From JAATGI01 sp036510675 (GTDB lineage: Bacteria > Pseudomonadota > Alphaproteobacteria > ATCC43930 > CGMCC-115725), in assembly GCA_036510675.1 (NCBI GenBank), contig DATCDN010000054.1, forward strand, positions 1 to 64,000: a DNA stretch of 64,000 bases, written 5' to 3'. Under the pieces are notes generated by a model. It did no database searches and was not told where the DNA came from. It was given only the letters and a program-made list of their open reading frames with translations. The stretch's first letter is position 1; the number at the start of each line of letters is the position of its first letter. A program made the translations under genes and the position numbers. This document shows positions 63,215-64,000 of the stretch, piece after piece.

Positions 63215-63961
63215 ATGTGCACGCTGATCCTGTTGCGGCGCCCCGGCCATGATTGGCCGGTGATCGTCGGCGCCAATCGCGACGAGATGATGGCGCGCCC
63301 GTGGCAGCCGCCCGGCCGCCATTGGCCCGACCGGCCGGAGGTCGTGGCCGGCCTCGATGAGCTGGCGGGCGGCTCGTGGCTCGGCATCAACGATCACGGC
63401 GTGGTCGCTGGCATTCTCAATCGCCACGGCTCGCTCGGCCCGGCGGCGGGACAACGCTCGCGGGGCGAGTTGGTGCTGGAGGCGCTCGACCATGCCGACG
63501 CGGCCGATGCCGCCGCGGCGATCGCCGCGATCGATCCAAGCGCCTACCGCACCTTCAACCTGATCCTCGCCGATTCCCGCGACGCGTTCTGGCTCAAGCA
63601 TGCCGATGAGAGCGGCGCGGTTCCGGTCGCGGTCCGGCCCATCGGGCCCGGCCTGTCGATGATCGCGTCGGGCGAGATCGACGATCCCGACCTGCCCCGG
63701 CTCGCCCGCTTCCGCCCGCGCTTCGCGGCCGCGCCCCCGCCCGACCCGGCGCGCGGCGACTGGGCAGCCTGGGAGGCGCTGCTGAGCGAGGATGGCGGCG
63801 GCATGGAGCGATCGCTGCGCTTCACCGCCGATCGCGGCTTCGCCACGGTATCGAGCGCGCTGATCGGCATACCGACGCATGACAAGCCCGAGCTCAAGCC
63901 GCATTTTCGCTTTCGCGGCTATCATCCTGTCGAAACGCCGTGGACCGAATTGCCGCTCTAG
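63215..63961 (+). CDS. NRDE-family protein (TANGO2-like)
   Basis: 248 residues. Cys2 follows the initiator Met (MCTLILLRRPG), as in Ntn-hydrolase-like TANGO2 proteins, and the defining GANRDE motif follows. GGSWLGINDHGVVAGILNRH is another conserved block. Eukaryotic and some bacterial relatives are linked to heme trafficking; bacterial function is not settled. Confidence 0.87.
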   Translation: MCTLILLRRPGHDWPVIVGANRDEMMARPWQPPGRHWPDRPEVVAGLDELAGGSWLGINDHGVVAGILNRHGSLGPAAGQRSRGELVLEALDHADAADAAAAIAAIDPSAYRTFNLILADSRDAFWLKHADESGAVPVAVRPIGPGLSMIASGEIDDPDLPRLARFRPRFAAAPPPDPARGDWAAWEALLSEDGGGMERSLRFTADRGFATVSSALIGIPTHDKPELKPHFRFRGYHPVETPWTELPL

Positions 63962-63971
63962 CTATGGGCAA

Positions 63972-64000
63972 TTGTTTCGGCGGCGCGCGCTTGCTATAGA
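63972..64000 (+). promoter_or_regulatory. Promoter at the right edge
   Basis: TTGTTT (63972-63977), 17 bases, TATAGA (63995-64000) at the very end of the window. It must drive a gene beyond the edge; strong CTATAG-type -10s are common before stable RNA genes in alphaproteobacteria. Confidence 0.5.

Overview
The window is 64 kb of GC-rich chromosome, almost fully coding, from an alphaproteobacterium. The evidence is the hopanoid genes (hpnN, hpnI, hpnM, hpnH), the alphaproteobacterial small families DUF2794 and DUF1476 (F1-ATPase zeta inhibitor), the der-bamB-yfgM and dnaB-alr-mlaEF-radA-cvpA-purF gene orders, and Rieske/LIV/MHS-type catabolic genes. A Rhodospirillales-like or Rhizobiales-like soil organism fits best; this placement is inference. 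I see no CRISPR array, rRNA gene, prophage or replication origin.

Layout. 1-4.6 kb: the 3' part of a giant secreted modular protein (CARDB-like, NlpC/P60- or CHAP-like, TIG, DUF1906 glycoside-hydrolase-like, cadherin/Ig-like repeats with a 687-bp tandem duplication, then six FG-GAP/VCBS-like repeats). 4.8-5.15 kb: a scar where the tail of an IS3-family transposase is joined in frame to the tail of a VOC/glyoxalase gene. 5.2-22.3 kb: a catabolic and transport region. An enolase-superfamily enzyme faces a 14-kb block of eleven minus-strand genes: a sugar-type ABC importer, a dienoyl-CoA-reductase-like SDR, a sensor kinase without a visible response regulator, a Tat-type amidohydrolase, and a branched-chain-amino-acid-type ABC importer with a fused LivH-LivM permease followed by a Rieske oxygenase. 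A divergent acyl-CoA synthetase lies at its upstream end. This looks like uptake and degradation of one or two small organic compounds, identity unknown.

22.3-26.3 kb: envelope and ribosome housekeeping (der, bamB, yfgM, a DUF2794 gene). 26.5-34.3 kb: hopanoid and lipid-trafficking genes (hpnN, hpnI, mlaA, hpnM, ispH, hpnH). 34.3-39.9 kb: an aminotransferase, tRNA-His, a DUF1778-GNAT toxin-antitoxin pair, NAD(P)HX repair enzyme, malonyl-CoA decarboxylase and a HicB-like/HicA pair. 39.9-47.4 kb: amidohydrolase, GNAT, thioesterases, parE, a MarR-DUF1398-TfoX operon with a strong palindromic operator candidate, and an anion permease.

47.5-49.0 kb: rpsF-rpsR-rplI, in which S6 and S18 carry long low-complexity tails, closed by a perfect 13-bp hairpin. 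49.0-52.4 kb: OsmC, aldo/keto reductase, an exported VOC protein and cyclopropane-fatty-acid synthase. 52.5-61.4 kb: a tightly overlapping run dnaB, alr, mlaE, mlaF, radA, cvpA, purF, SDR, ridA. 61.4-64 kb: an MHS-type transporter, an inverted heptad repeat array, the ATPase zeta inhibitor and an NRDE/TANGO2-like protein. A good promoter sits at the very end of the window and must drive something beyond it.
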